Assembly: GCF_000711875.1 (NCBI RefSeq)
Contig: NZ_JONM01000025.1
Location: 1 to 60,478, forward strand
Reading direction: 5' to 3'
Source: Andreprevotia chitinilytica DSM 18519
Lineage (GTDB): Bacteria > Pseudomonadota > Gammaproteobacteria > Burkholderiales > Chitinibacteraceae
DNA length: 60,478 nucleotides
The number at the start of each line of letters is the position of its first letter. Within the stretch, counting starts at the first letter, position 1. Positions 43,290 to 53,269 of this stretch are shown here, one piece after another. The notes under the pieces are model-generated. The model saw only the letters and a list, made by a program, of their open reading frames with translations, had not been told where the DNA came from and made no database searches. The translations under genes were made by a program, and so were the position numbers.

Positions 43290-45914
43290 TCATGTCACCT
43301 TGTCGGCCGATTCGAGCAACGATTGTACGGCGCGCTCGAACAGCGGCGCGACCTCCAGCAAATGCGCCCGGCCGCTGGCCAGCATGCGCCGGAATACCTT
43401 GACGCTGATCACGGCCGGCTTGCGGCTCTCATCCATGGTCAGGATCAAGGTCTTGGCATCCGGGCTGACCCAGTTCAAGCGCGCCGGCGCCATCTTGCCG
43501 TCGAGGTTGATCTCGACGGTAACGCCGTTTTGCATGCGCAGCATCACTTCGTCGACAGCGACCTCGCTTTTCACGACTTCGGGGGGTGGGGTCTTGCCAT
43601 CGTGATCGGCGTCGATCAGTTGATCGAACAGGTGTAGATCGGCCTCCAGCTCCTGGATCGCTTCGCCAAGGAAGCGGCTGTCGAGCACATGATGTTCCGG
43701 CGGCAGCTGCACCGGCATTTCACTGATCGGCTGGCTGAATACCGGCTCGAAGCGGTCATGCATCATCGAGAGCGGCGGCACCGGGGCCGGCACCTCGACG
43801 GGCCGCAGCGCGTCCTTGTGCGCATCGACCAGCCAGTGCACTAACTCCTGCTGCTGGGCGGTACTCCAGCCGATCATGGCCAGACCTTCCTGCAGCGAGG
43901 GCAGCAAGGATGGAATCAGCGCGAACAACTGCTTGCGGTCGTGCGGATCGACCTTGGGCGCGATGCTCCAAATCAGGTCTGGAATCAATAGCTTGTATTT
44001 CTCAGCCTGCCCGGGGTCGTCGCGCCCGGCGCGCTCGATGACCAGCGCCCAGGTGTTGACGAGGAAATCACGCAGATAGGGATCGAGCGTCAGGCCGGAC
44101 AAGCCATCGGCGATCATGGCCGTGGTGCGGGCGAATTGCAGCGTGCGGCTTTCGGCGTTTTCCAGTACCTGCACCGCGCGATCGACTTGCGCATCGGCCA
44201 TGCGCAGCTCGTGCGCGATAAAGGCATCCAGCTCGTCCAGCATGGCGGTGAACAGCGAGACATTTTCGGTCGGCTCGGCCAGTAAGGTCTCGATGATCTT
44301 GCGGATTTCCTCCACCACGCGCTCGCCGCTCGGGTCGACTTTTTGCAGGCCGGCCGAAATCGTCCCGATCCGGTTCACCAGCATCCGCGCCGGGTGGTTC
44401 TTGTGCGAGAACAGGTCCGGATCGAGCAAGGCGATCTTCAACACCAGGAACTGCAGCCGCCCCAGCTGGGCCCGGACTTCAGCCGGGACTTGCCCATCGC
44501 GCAGGATGAACTCGAACAGCATGCCGACGATGTCGATGATCATCTGCTCGTTGCTATCGCCCGCCAGACCGCTGAGCCGGGGTCGCTCTTCCAGGATCAG
44601 GTTACGCACCGCGCCATCGTCGCTGACCATGGCGATCCGGCCAGCCGCACTGACCTGTTGCAACTCCTGCACGATATTGACCAGCGGCGATGACTCAGCC
44701 AAAGCGCCGGACATACCGGCCATAAACGAACCGGTCTGGTTCGGTGCCAGCGGGGACGGCTCGGAGGACAGCCGCTGCGCGCCGGAAAAAAAGCTGCGCA
44801 ACACACCGCCAACCGAATGAGCCCCGCTCAGCCAGCCCGTCTTGGGCTTATCGGCCCCTGCCGGTGGCACACCCGCCTGGAAGGCACCGGTCGAGTTCAA
44901 CGCCTGCGCCAGTTGCGCCAACACGGCCGGATCAAACGGGGCACCCCCGCCTGCTTCGGGCGATCCCCCTCCCCCGGTTTGCGGCCCGGCCGCGCCGGGG
45001 CTCTGCACCATGCGAATCAGCGACTCCACCCGGCCTTGCCCGGCCAGTGCCTGGCTGAATTGCGCCAGATTGGGTGCGACAACACCGCCGCCCCCCCCTG
45101 TGCCATCACCTTGGGCAACGCCACCTGGAAAGCCACCACCTTGAAAGCCCCCCCCTGCGCCGCCCGCATCGAAGCCTGCGTCGCCTTCTCCACCCGGCGC
45201 AGCTGCCTCAGCCGTTGCCGCGCCTGCCGACGCGCCAGCGCCCCCGCCACGCGGCGAAGGCATTTTCTTGACCTTGAGCTGCAGCTCGGCCGCGATACCC
45301 CGCTGTGCCAGCAAGGCATTCAATCGTTCGTAGATGTAGCCGATCCGGTCGACCAGGGCGAAGGCCAGATGTTCGGTCAACAGGAAGGCCGTCTCAGGCG
45401 ATTCGGATAGCCCTTCGGCCACGGTGGCGATGCAGCGCGAGAACAGATAAGGACGGAACGGGTTTTCGCGTTCCTTGATGTTTTCCTGTTCGAACAACAA
45501 CGCCACGCGAATATTCAGATCACGCAGCGGCTCTTCCGCCGCCGCCCTAAAGCGGTTGGTCAGCGTATCGAGGCGGATCTCGCCTTCAACGGTGGACACG
45601 TCGATCAGGGACAGGGACAAGGTGCTGCTGGCAATGGTGTCGGAGAACGAGGGGCGAAACGTGCTGTAGGCGGTCTGGAAACTGCGGTTCAGCAACCGCT
45701 CCATGCCATCGTATAGCTGGCGGTTCAAATCCTGGCCAGCCGTCAGCAGCACGGTGCGCGCATCGAGCAGCTTGTGCTGATCCGCCATCGAGCCGGCATG
45801 GTCGGCGCGCTCGAACAGGCTCTGCACGCAGCGCTCAGTCAATCCATTCAGCTCGGCGGCAAACGCACGCAGGAATTCGCTGCGTGTCGCAGCCAGCAAA
45901 TCGTTCCGATCCAT
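43290..45914 (-). CDS. DUF1631 family protein
   Basis: An 874-residue cytoplasmic protein recognised as the DUF1631 family of proteobacteria, function unknown. N-terminal helices (1-215) include [18 protein letters not shown]; a glycine/alanine-rich, low-complexity linker follows (about 220-400, repeated GGG and GAG runs). A helical core (about 420-700) comes next, and a C-terminal beta part ([20 protein letters not shown]) resembles a PilZ-like or similar small barrel, but I cannot confirm that. No membrane span. It lies upstream of aroE with about 97 bp between. It begins a 315-bp gap with the divergent regulator gene. Confidence 0.8.
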   Translation of the reverse strand: MDRNDLLAATRSEFLRAFAAELNGLTERCVQSLFERADHAGSMADQHKLLDARTVLLTAGQDLNRQLYDGMERLLNRSFQTAYSTFRPSFSDTIASSTLSLSLIDVSTVEGEIRLDTLTNRFRAAAEEPLRDLNIRVALLFEQENIKERENPFRPYLFSRCIATVAEGLSESPETAFLLTEHLAFALVDRIGYIYERLNALLAQRGIAAELQLKVKKMPSPRGGGAGASAGAATAEAAAPGGEGDAGFDAGGAGGGFQGGGFPGGVAQGDGTGGGGGVVAPNLAQFSQALAGQGRVESLIRMVQSPGAAGPQTGGGGSPEAGGGAPFDPAVLAQLAQALNSTGAFQAGVPPAGADKPKTGWLSGAHSVGGVLRSFFSGAQRLSSEPSPLAPNQTGSFMAGMSGALAESSPLVNIVQELQQVSAAGRIAMVSDDGAVRNLILEERPRLSGLAGDSNEQMIIDIVGMLFEFILRDGQVPAEVRAQLGRLQFLVLKIALLDPDLFSHKNHPARMLVNRIGTISAGLQKVDPSGERVVEEIRKIIETLLAEPTENVSLFTAMLDELDAFIAHELRMADAQVDRAVQVLENAESRTLQFARTTAMIADGLSGLTLDPYLRDFLVNTWALVIERAGRDDPGQAEKYKLLIPDLIWSIAPKVDPHDRKQLFALIPSLLPSLQEGLAMIGWSTAQQQELVHWLVDAHKDALRPVEVPAPVPPLSMMHDRFEPVFSQPISEMPVQLPPEHHVLDSRFLGEAIQELEADLHLFDQLIDADHDGKTPPPEVVKSEVAVDEVMLRMQNGVTVEINLDGKMAPARLNWVSPDAKTLILTMDESRKPAVISVKVFRRMLASGRAHLLEVAPLFERAVQSLLESADKVT

Positions 45915-46229
45915 ATTGCTCCCAACTCTATCGCCGTCATCCAGATATCGCGCATTTCAGCGCAACGTGCCGGATCGAGCACTGTAATACGTGCATTTTA
46001 GAGCAGTTTCGTTTGACGAAAATCGAAAGCACTTCCATCCCCATCGCGGGCGCGCATGAACCAACCCACTTACTTGGCATGACTGCAAGCAAACAGCGAC
46101 AGTGATTCACCCTTTTTACTTCACAGACTGCCACGTAGCACCCTTTTTAAACTGGACCGACCCATCTAACCCCGACACGCCGGGCCATCCAGTCAGCCGC
46201 TCAGGCTGTACTGCCCAGGAGAAAACCCC
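45915..46229. other. Divergent promoter region between the DUF1631 and regulator genes
   Basis: No gene is supported. There is no TAAGA-N4-TCTTA box here, so the RcsB-like regulator shows no sign of self-control through that site. AT-rich segments near 45990-46020 and 46105-46150 could hold promoters. Confidence 0.5.
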
Positions 46230-46877
46230 ATGCGCATTATTGGATTGGCGGACGATCACCCCGTCATCATGGATGCCCTGCAAGCGACGCTGGCTGCCGC
46301 GAACGAATGCTGCGTCGCCTTCAAGGCGCGCACCGGCGAGCAATTGCTGAAGGCGTTGAACGCCCAGCCTTGCAGCATCGTGATCACCGACTACTCGATG
46401 AACCAGGGCGCACTCGGCGGTGATGGCCTCGCCATGATCGAACGGGTACGACGCCTGCATCCCGAGGTGAAGATCATTGTTTTCACCATGCTCTCCAATC
46501 CCGCTTTATTGCAGCGGCTGAGCAAACTGGGCGTGCATGCGCTGGTCAGCAAGAACGATGAGATGAGCGAGGTGGTGACGGCGATCCGCAAGATCGAGGG
46601 CGGCAGCAAAGAGGCTTATGCCTCGCCAAGCATGCGCAACTGGCTGGCCGACAGCCAGGCGCAACACCGCCCGAATCAACCCGTGGCCCTGCTCACCCAG
46701 CGCGAACTGGAAGTCGTCCGGCTATTTGCGCAGGGCAACACCTTGCAGGACATCTCCGCCAATCTCGGCCGGGCCGTCACCACCGTGGCCACCCACAAGC
46801 AGAACGCCATGCAAAAGCTCGGCATCGCCAGCAATGCGGATTTGATTTGCTACGCCTACGAGGTCGGCATTGTTTAG
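46230..46877 (+). CDS. RcsB-like response regulator (REC-LuxR)
   Basis: A 215-residue DNA-binding response regulator. The receiver domain (1-125) has acidic residues D8-D9, phospho-acceptor D54 in VITDYSMNQGALGGDGLAMI, and IIVFTMLSNPALLQRL. These stretches match the pattern of E. coli RcsB (ITDLSMPGDKYGDG; LTMNNNPAIL). The LuxR-type helix-turn-helix (about 150-210) has LLTQRELEVVRLFAQGNTLQ, then VTTVATHKQNAMQKLGI. Its last codons overlap the TTG start of the hybrid kinase by eight bases. By resemblance it should recognise an RcsB-type box, and three such boxes precede the fimbrial genes at 0.6, 4.1 and 6.4 kb. Roc/Sad, Pvr and Rcs systems of Pseudomonas control cup fimbriae in a similar way. 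Confidence 0.88.
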   Translation: MRIIGLADDHPVIMDALQATLAAANECCVAFKARTGEQLLKALNAQPCSIVITDYSMNQGALGGDGLAMIERVRRLHPEVKIIVFTMLSNPALLQRLSKLGVHALVSKNDEMSEVVTAIRKIEGGSKEAYASPSMRNWLADSQAQHRPNQPVALLTQRELEVVRLFAQGNTLQDISANLGRAVTTVATHKQNAMQKLGIASNADLICYAYEVGIV

Positions 46878-49800
46878 TCCGATCAAAGCCCTCTGCTGCG
46901 GCTTGCTTGGCGCACTGATCGCCACCAGCGCCTTGGCCACCGTTGCCACAATTCCGCCGCTGCTATCGCTCAACAGCCAGATCGCCCCCACGCGCTTTCA
47001 GGTCGACCTCGCCCCGAGCGATATCGCCTGGTTGCGGCAACGCGGGCATCTGGTGGTCGGCATGTGGGGCGACGACTACGCGCCAATCCAGTTCCGGGCG
47101 GGCAATGGTGCCGTGGTCGGCATCGCTGCCGACTATCTGATCCTGCTCGGCAATGCCTTGCAGATACCGGTGCGTGTGCGCTGGTTTGCGGATCGGCAAG
47201 CCGCCTACGCCGCCTTGGCCGATCACCAGATCGATCTATTGAGCACCCAGAGCAGCGACACCGAACGATTGTCGCCGCAAGTCTCAAGCGAACCCTATTT
47301 GCAAATCCCGCTCGCCATCGTGCGCCGTGCCGGTCCTGTTTCGACCGATGAAGAGACACCGGCCGGGCGGGCCAGCGTGGTCGAGGAAGCCCCGGCCGCG
47401 CTGGCATTCGCCAAGCAAGCGCCAGACACCACCGTCCCCCCCCAGCATTCCTTGTTCAAGGCGCTGGAAGCCGTGGCGCTGGAGCGGGCCGATTACTTCG
47501 TCGGCGATGCGATCTCCGCCAGTTATTACGTCGAGCAAAACCTGTTTCTCAATCTGCGCGTCTCCCGCCTCGAACGCGCCGAGACGACGTTCTCCTTCCT
47601 CACCGCCAACGACGAGTCGCAACTGGATCAGATCATTGCCGAGGGGCTGGATGCCATTCCCTCATGGATGCGCGCCAACATCCTGCGCCGCTGGGCGTCC
47701 GGCATCGCACTGGATACGGAAGAGAACAAACTCGCGCTCACTGACCATGAACGGGAATGGATTGCTCGCCACCCTGTCGTGCGTGTGGGCGTCGATACAG
47801 CCGACGCCCCCTACACCTTTATCGATTCCGCCGGCGAATTCGCCGGGATGTACGCCGATTTGCTCAAGGTCATCAGCCGACGTACCGGGCTGCGTTTCGA
47901 GGTGGTGCCGCACGAAACGATCAGCGCGCTGGAAAGTGACTTGCGCGACGGGCGCGCTGATCTGGCCACCACCTTGCTAGATACCCCCGAACGGCGGCTA
48001 TTCATGGCATTTTCAGTCGACGTGGCCCCGATGGCGTGGGCCATCGTCGCCAGCAGTGACGACCCAGGTATCGACAGCCTGGAAAGCCTGCGCGGCAAGC
48101 GGCTGGCCATCGTGCAAGGGCATGGCCTCGCGCCACAACTGCGCGCCCGCTATCCAGGCATTCAGCTGGTATTCACCCGCACGGCCGCCGATGGCATGGA
48201 CATGGTGGTGCGCGGCAAGGCCGATGCGACGCTGCAAAGCATGGCCGCCGCCAGTTATGCCATCGAACGGCATTTCGACGACAAGCCGCTGCACGTTGCG
48301 GCAACCGCGTTCGAGCAGCCCTATCAGGCCCGTTTCGGCGTCACGGCAACCGCCCCGGAATTGCTGGGCATCATCAACAAAGCGCTGCTGAGCATGTCTC
48401 CCAGCGAGCGCGCCGTCATCTCCGCCAAGTGGCTGGCGCACATCAATTACCCCACCAGCACCTGGGAGCGCCTGCGCCGAACGCTCTTCCCATACCTACC
48501 GTGGGCACTGGGACTGGCGGCCTTGATCGTGGCCTGGAACAGCCTGCTGCAGTACCAGATTCGCCGCCGCAAACAACTGGAACGCGAGCTGCGCCAGGCC
48601 AAGGACGAAGCCGAGCGTGCGAGCACCGAGAAAAGCAATTTCCTGGCGGTGATGAGCCACGAAATCCGCACGCCGATGAGCGCCGTGGTCGGCTTGCTGG
48701 AAATGGCGAATCGGAACAGCCGGGCCGGGATAACGGATCACGAAGCGCTGGCACTGGCCGAAACCTCGGCCAAGAGCCTGCTGGATATCGTCGGCGGCAT
48801 CCTGGACGTCCGCAAGATCGAGGCGGGTGAACTGGCGCTCTCCCCACGCGCCGTGCATTTGCCAGAGCTGGTGAGTAACACCGTCTACCTGTTCGAGCAA
48901 GCCGCGCAGGGAAAAGGCATCCGCCTCATTTGCACCGTGGCAGCGGATATCGCCGAATGGGTCTGGATCGACCCGGTGCGCGCCAAACAGATCTTCCACA
49001 ACCTGCTCTCGAATGCGGTCAAGTTCACCACACACGGCGAGATCACACTGCAAGCGTGGGTAGAGCCGATGCCCGACGAGGCTGGCCAATGGGTGCGATT
49101 CGACGTGCGCGATACCGGTACCGGCATTGCAGCGACCGATCTGCCGACCATTTTCGAGCCGTTCAAGCAAGCCTCGTCTCCACAGGCGCATATGGGCTCC
49201 GGGCTGGGGCTGAATATCGTCAAGCGCCTCGCTGAACTGATGGGCGGGCATGCCACGATTGCCAGCCAACAGGGGGCCGGCACCACGGTAAGCGTCGTAC
49301 TGCCTTGTCCGGTGGCGGCAGAAAACCAATTGCAGCTAGCACAGACGTGGTTCGCCACCGCGCCGCTGCGCATCCTGGTTGTGGACGACCATCCGGTGAA
49401 CCTCAAGGTGATGGGTAGCCAGTTGAGCTGGCTCGGTTATGCGCCGATCTGCGTCGGCAACGCCATCGGTGCCTTGCAGCACTACGGTGAAGGTGTGGAC
49501 CTGATCCTCACCGATTGCCAGATGCCCGGCATGAGCGGGCTGGAGCTCACCCGCCGCATCCGCGCGCAGGAAGCATGCGAAGGGAGGCCGCGTATCCCGG
49601 TGATCGGCTACACCGCCAACGCGCTACCGGAAGAACACCAGAAATGCCGCGCTGCCGGCATGGATGACGTGCTGGTGAAACCGGTTGAACTGGTGCGCAT
49701 CAGCCAGGTGCTGGCAGATTGGTTTCCCGATCAGGTGACGATCCGTACCGATGCCGCGCCCATTGCGCCGCCTGACCTGTCATCGCTACAGCAGGACTTG

Positions 49801-50040
49801 GCCGCGAGCCTGCGTGCGGACTGCGCCGAGCTGGCAACCGCCGTTGCAACCGTCGCCCGCAGTGACATTGCCGCCATCGCCCACCGCATTCGTGGCGCGG
49901 TGGCCTGCGTGGTCAAAGATGCCGATGTCGATCAAGCCTGCGTGGTGCTGGAAATGCTGTCGCAACGAGCAGAACATGCCGCGCTGGAAAAACAGCAGGT
50001 GCGGTTGATGCAGGCGTTGCAACCGTACTTGATGGATTGA
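46870..50040 (+). CDS. BvgS-like unorthodox hybrid sensor kinase
   Basis: A 1056-residue phosphorelay sensor. TTG start (46870) is chosen because the signal peptide (FSPIKALCCGLLGALIATSA) begins there and no ATG precedes it. Two periplasmic Venus-flytrap (SBP_bac_3-like) domains (about 35-285 and 290-515) are followed by a span (540-562), a short coiled linker, HisKA with H597 (MSHEIRTPM), HATPase, a receiver with D882 (LILTDCQMPG) and an HPt with H1005 (IAHRIRGAVAC). Architecture equals BvgS/EvgS/RocS1. No PAS domain lies between the span and HisKA, unlike BvgS of Bordetella. It should phosphorylate the overlapping RcsB-like regulator. A family H-like repeat and a broken locus follow. Confidence 0.92.
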   Translation: MFSPIKALCCGLLGALIATSALATVATIPPLLSLNSQIAPTRFQVDLAPSDIAWLRQRGHLVVGMWGDDYAPIQFRAGNGAVVGIAADYLILLGNALQIPVRVRWFADRQAAYAALADHQIDLLSTQSSDTERLSPQVSSEPYLQIPLAIVRRAGPVSTDEETPAGRASVVEEAPAALAFAKQAPDTTVPPQHSLFKALEAVALERADYFVGDAISASYYVEQNLFLNLRVSRLERAETTFSFLTANDESQLDQIIAEGLDAIPSWMRANILRRWASGIALDTEENKLALTDHEREWIARHPVVRVGVDTADAPYTFIDSAGEFAGMYADLLKVISRRTGLRFEVVPHETISALESDLRDGRADLATTLLDTPERRLFMAFSVDVAPMAWAIVASSDDPGIDSLESLRGKRLAIVQGHGLAPQLRARYPGIQLVFTRTAADGMDMVVRGKADATLQSMAAASYAIERHFDDKPLHVAATAFEQPYQARFGVTATAPELLGIINKALLSMSPSERAVISAKWLAHINYPTSTWERLRRTLFPYLPWALGLAALIVAWNSLLQYQIRRRKQLERELRQAKDEAERASTEKSNFLAVMSHEIRTPMSAVVGLLEMANRNSRAGITDHEALALAETSAKSLLDIVGGILDVRKIEAGELALSPRAVHLPELVSNTVYLFEQAAQGKGIRLICTVAADIAEWVWIDPVRAKQIFHNLLSNAVKFTTHGEITLQAWVEPMPDEAGQWVRFDVRDTGTGIAATDLPTIFEPFKQASSPQAHMGSGLGLNIVKRLAELMGGHATIASQQGAGTTVSVVLPCPVAAENQLQLAQTWFATAPLRILVVDDHPVNLKVMGSQLSWLGYAPICVGNAIGALQHYGEGVDLILTDCQMPGMSGLELTRRIRAQEACEGRPRIPVIGYTANALPEEHQKCRAAGMDDVLVKPVELVRISQVLADWFPDQVTIRTDAAPIAPPDLSSLQQDLAASLRADCAELATAVATVARSDIAAIAHRIRGAVACVVKDADVDQACVVLEMLSQRAEHAALEKQQVRLMQALQPYLMD

Positions 50041-50050
50041 TCACGCTATT

Positions 50051-50112
50051 TCGCCCCCTCTCCCTCTATTACTGGGCAAGGCAAAGCCTTGCACGCTAGG
50101 GCGAGAGGAGAA
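50051..50112. repeat. Family H-like palindrome after the hybrid kinase
   Basis: CCCCCTCTCCCTC ... AGGGCGAGAGGAG arms around a perfect inner palindrome GCAAGGCAAAGCCTTGC (50077-50093). Confidence 0.6.
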
Positions 50113-50231
50113 AAGCCTTCGCCCCCCCAATCTCGAATTTGTTCGATGTTCGCTCGAAAGCCCCTTTGGCAAAGTACGGGTCAGCAGCCAACGCGCTGAA
50201 TCAACCCCTCACCAACCCAAAGGAAAACATC

Positions 50232-50557
50232 ATGAAAAAGACCCTCATCGCCGCCGCCGTCATCCCGTTCAGCATGCTGATCGCCTCCACCGCTTTTGCC
50301 GGCACGAACTCCTGCGAAACCAAGATTGCAGTGATTCAGTCGCAAATCGAAGTGGCCAAGCAATTCGGCCACACCGCCAAGGCCGCAGGGCTGCAAGCCT
50401 CGCTGGCAGAAGCCCAAGCCAATTGCACACCGGAAGGCCAAAAGACCCGCGCCGAACGCAAGGTGGCCGACAAGCAGGAAGACGTTCGCCACGTGCAAGC
50501 TGAAATCACCAACGCTGAAGGCGAACTGCGTGAAGCCAAGGCCAACGGCAAAGCGAT
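50232..50557 (+). pseudogene. DUF1090 (YqjC-like) gene, 3' end lost in a deletion
   Basis: Signal peptide (MKKTLIAAAVIPFSMLIAST, cut near residue 22), then the helical, charged DUF1090 pattern: SCETKIAVIQSQIEVAKQFG, NCTPEGQKTRAERKVADKQE and AEGELREAKANGKA. Family members continue for roughly 25 more residues of Lys/Gln/Glu-rich helix. Here the sequence changes abruptly after codon 107 to usher sequence in another frame, and the frame stays open to 50753 with a Cys/Ser/Arg-rich meaningless tail. A ribosome site AAAGGAAAACATC supports the ATG at 50232. The truncated protein may still be made; YqjC function is not established. Confidence 0.75.
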
Positions 50558-52135
50558 TCAGACAGCATCCTGTTCGACAGCCTGCCGTTCAACGGCGTGC
50601 AGTTGCAGTCCGAGGATGAATTGCTGCCTGACCACCTGCACACCTATGCGCCCGTGGTACGCGGTATCGCCCAGAGCAATGCCGAAATCTCGGTGCGGCA
50701 GGACGGCATCCTGTTCTATCGCACGTCCATTGCACCCGGCCCGTTCGAGCTGACCGACATCCGGCCGCCCAGTAGCAGCGGCGATATCGAAGTCACCGTG
50801 CGTGAAGCAGATGGCGACGAGCGTGTGTTCATCGTGCCCTACGCCGCCATGCCGCTACTGACGCAGCGCGGCGTGTGGAAGTACGCGCTGACCGCCGGCC
50901 GTTACCGCCCCCCCAGTTACGAAGACGACATGGCAAGCCCCGATTTCGTGCAAGCCACGTTAGGGTATGGCCTGCCGCTGAAACTGAGCACCTTCGTCGG
51001 CGTACTGGCCGCGCGGGATTACCAAAGCGAAGCGGCCGGCATCGGCTGGGATCTGGACGCCTTCGGCGCGGTGTCGGTCGACTTGACACGCTCCCGTCTC
51101 AAAACACACATCGCCGATCCCATCGGCAAGCGCTGGCGTGTGCGCTACGCCAAGTCGTTCCCAGGCACAGGCAGCGGGTTGAGTATCGATTTCCAGCGCT
51201 TCACGGGTGGGCGCTTTCGCACACTGGAGGACATGCTGCAGCGCGATACGGAGATCGCGTTCTACGGCAACCTCTTCAGCGAGTTTTACGATGGGGACGA
51301 ATGGATGGCCATGTTGCCGCCAGAAGTATCACCGGCCAGCCGGCTGGCGCTGACCTTCAAGCAATCGTTCAGCGATGCGGGCAATCTGTATGCCACCGTG
51401 GTCGGCCGGCGGTTTCAGGGTGACTATCCCGACCGGATCAGTGCCCAAATCGGCATGAACTGGTCGGGCGACAAGTTCGACATCGATTTGCAAGCATCCG
51501 CGACGCAACGCGGTACTCGGCGCAATCACGCCTTTCTGGTCAGCTTGTCGATTCCGCTGGAGACCGCCAAATTGCCTGGCACCTTGCGCTATGAGACCTC
51601 GCTTGCGAAGTCGGACGAGCGCGTGGTGTCCTGGAGTAATCGGCTATCCGGATCAGCACTGGAAGACGCCCGCCTCACCTACAACCTCAGCCAGGAGCGA
51701 TCTCGCGAGGAAGGCGCGCAAACCAGCGTTTTTGCCGCCTATCAGGCTGATGCAGGCCGGCTGCAAGCCGGTTATGAACAAGGGCGGGATAGTCGCGGGC
51801 AGAGCTACAGCAAGCGCAGTGTGGACATAGCAGGCAGTGTGGTGGCTTATGCAGGCGGCGTGGTATTCGGCCAATCACTGGGCGACACGATTGCCCTCGT
51901 CGACGCGCCGGGCTATCCCAACGTGCTCGCCGAGGGACAACTCGCCAATCGCACCGATGCCAGCGGCAAAACGATCATCCCTTATCTGACGCCCTACCGG
52001 CTCAATCGCATCGGACTGGATAGCGCGGACGTCGACGAGACGCTGGACTTCAAATCTTTGACGCGCGAAACCGCGCCCACCGCTGGCGCGATCATCTACG
52101 CGCCGATCCAGCCTCGGGCAACGGCGCCACAGTGA
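50558..52135 (+). pseudogene. Truncated fimbrial usher (middle portion only)
   Basis: About 525 codons of an usher of a type different from 6513-9020. It begins inside the barrel at DSILFDSLPFNGVQL, through LPDHLHTYAPVVRGIAQSNA and the plug-region VAPGPFEL-like IAPGPFELTDI, to strands ending AGAIIYAPIQPR. The signal peptide, N-terminal chaperone-binding domain and first strands (several hundred residues) are missing, and the stop falls before the C-terminal domains. It has no start codon with a ribosome site. The left break is the junction with the DUF1090 gene. The locus is the remains of a second chaperone-usher operon next to a BvgS-like/RcsB-like pair. Confidence 0.85.
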
Positions 52136-52486
52136 TTCAACGTGGCACTTAGGGCCTGTTTAAGATCTTTGAGAAGTCGATTCAGGGAAAAGATGCGGCG
52201 CAATGCCCTGCGGGGATTGCGCCCTACATAGAAGACGTCACGTTTTGTCGCGATGGTGGCGCTGCGGGTTTTCCTCCCCTTTCGCTAAGCGCCGAGGGAG
52301 TGTCCGCGAGACCTTAGGCTCGCGACCGACCGAGGGTAGCCTGGAAGGCCGCCCAGCGGGGGTCGCCTTTAGGGTGGAGGGGGCTTTGGCGAGACAAAGT
52401 CCCTTCCCCGGCCGCGGGACGGATTCCCGCTGTAACGCTTTTAGCCGCGCCGCAGGCGCATAACCAAAAAGATTGCAAACAAGGCG
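52136..52486. other. Repeat-rich gap after the broken usher
   Basis: Contains a family D palindrome (52195-52227, cf. 29998-30032) and a GC-rich, palindrome-bearing stretch (about 52255-52440). Small open frames on both strands here look accidental. A structured RNA cannot be excluded. Confidence 0.5.
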
Positions 52487-52936
52487 CTAGCCCTGCACCC
52501 ACGGCAGCCCAGCCGCTTTCCAGCCATTGACGCTGTTACGGTGCTGTCTACCATCCTTGTCGCCCTCGAAGCCTTCAAGGATGTTGAATGCCTCGCTGTA
52601 GCCGTGTTGCGCGGCCAATGTGGCGGCGTCGTGGCTGCGTGCACCGGAACGGCACAAGAACAGCACCACGTTTTGCGGATCGACCTGTTGCTTCAGCTGG
52701 CTCAGAAAATCCGGATTCAGCTGCATGCCCGGGTAACGCTTCCACTCAATCTGGGCCGAGCCCGGAATCGTGCCGACGAATTGCCATTCCGCATGCGTGC
52801 GCACGTCGACGATTTTTGCGCCCATCTGGGCGACCAGCTCCTGCGCCTCGGTGGGCGTGACTGCGCCGGAATAAGGCAGGCCAAGCTCTGCCGCACGCTG
52901 GCGGGCGGTTTGCAGGATGGTATTGGTGCGGCTCAT
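52487..52936 (-). CDS. Rhodanese-domain protein
   Basis: A 149-residue single-domain sulfurtransferase-like protein. After a short helix that includes LPYSGAVTPTEAQELVAQ comes the rhodanese fold: AKIVDVRTHAEWQFVGTIPG and the active-site loop CRSGARS with the catalytic cysteine. The C-terminus NILEGFEGDKDGRQHRNSVN is typical of small thiosulfate sulfurtransferase-like proteins. The ATG at 52936 has GGGAG upstream; the frame is open far beyond but non-coding in character. Divergent from glnA. Confidence 0.9.
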   Translation of the reverse strand: MSRTNTILQTARQRAAELGLPYSGAVTPTEAQELVAQMGAKIVDVRTHAEWQFVGTIPGSAQIEWKRYPGMQLNPDFLSQLKQQVDPQNVVLFLCRSGARSHDAATLAAQHGYSEAFNILEGFEGDKDGRQHRNSVNGWKAAGLPWVQG

Positions 52937-53058
52937 GACTTGAATCTCCCTATCGATCTTCAAATTTTCTTCCTCGACGCCACGCAAGGCAATGCGTATC
53001 GCAAATGGGGAGCCGCGCGCGTGCAAACGCACCAAAGTCACGCACAATGCACGCAAAA

Positions 53059-53075
53059 CGCACAAAAACGGTGCG
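53059..53075 (+). promoter_or_regulatory. NtrC-binding palindrome upstream of glnA
   Basis: CGCACAAAAACGGTGCG fits GCAC-N7-GTGC, the NtrC core. Its centre lies about 109 bp upstream of the -12 GC of the sigma-54 promoter. Confidence 0.75.
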
Positions 53076-53161
53076 TCAGGGTATTCCTGTATGCGGGTTA
53101 CAAACGGTGCAAAGCGTCTGCAGCCGTTTGTGGCACAATAAGCCGGCCTTGCAGATTCAGC

Positions 53162-53177
53162 TGGCACGCTTCCTGCT
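53162..53177 (+). promoter_or_regulatory. Sigma-54 promoter of glnA
   Basis: TGGCACGCTTCCTGCT: the invariant GG (53163-53164) and GC (53175-53176) are ten bases apart, with TGGCACG at -24. The start of transcription should be near 53188, about 80 bp before the glnA ATG. Confidence 0.8.
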
Positions 53178-53269
53178 TCTGCTACGGCCATTCCGACGCC
53201 CCGTAGGGCGGGTGAATAACCGGATTCGTTTTCACTACCCATTTTCTATTACGTATTCAGGAGCACACC

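Noticed and set aside
50558-52135. A functional second usher
   Set aside because: Lacks signal peptide, N-terminal domain and C-terminal domains, and has no start codon with a ribosome site.
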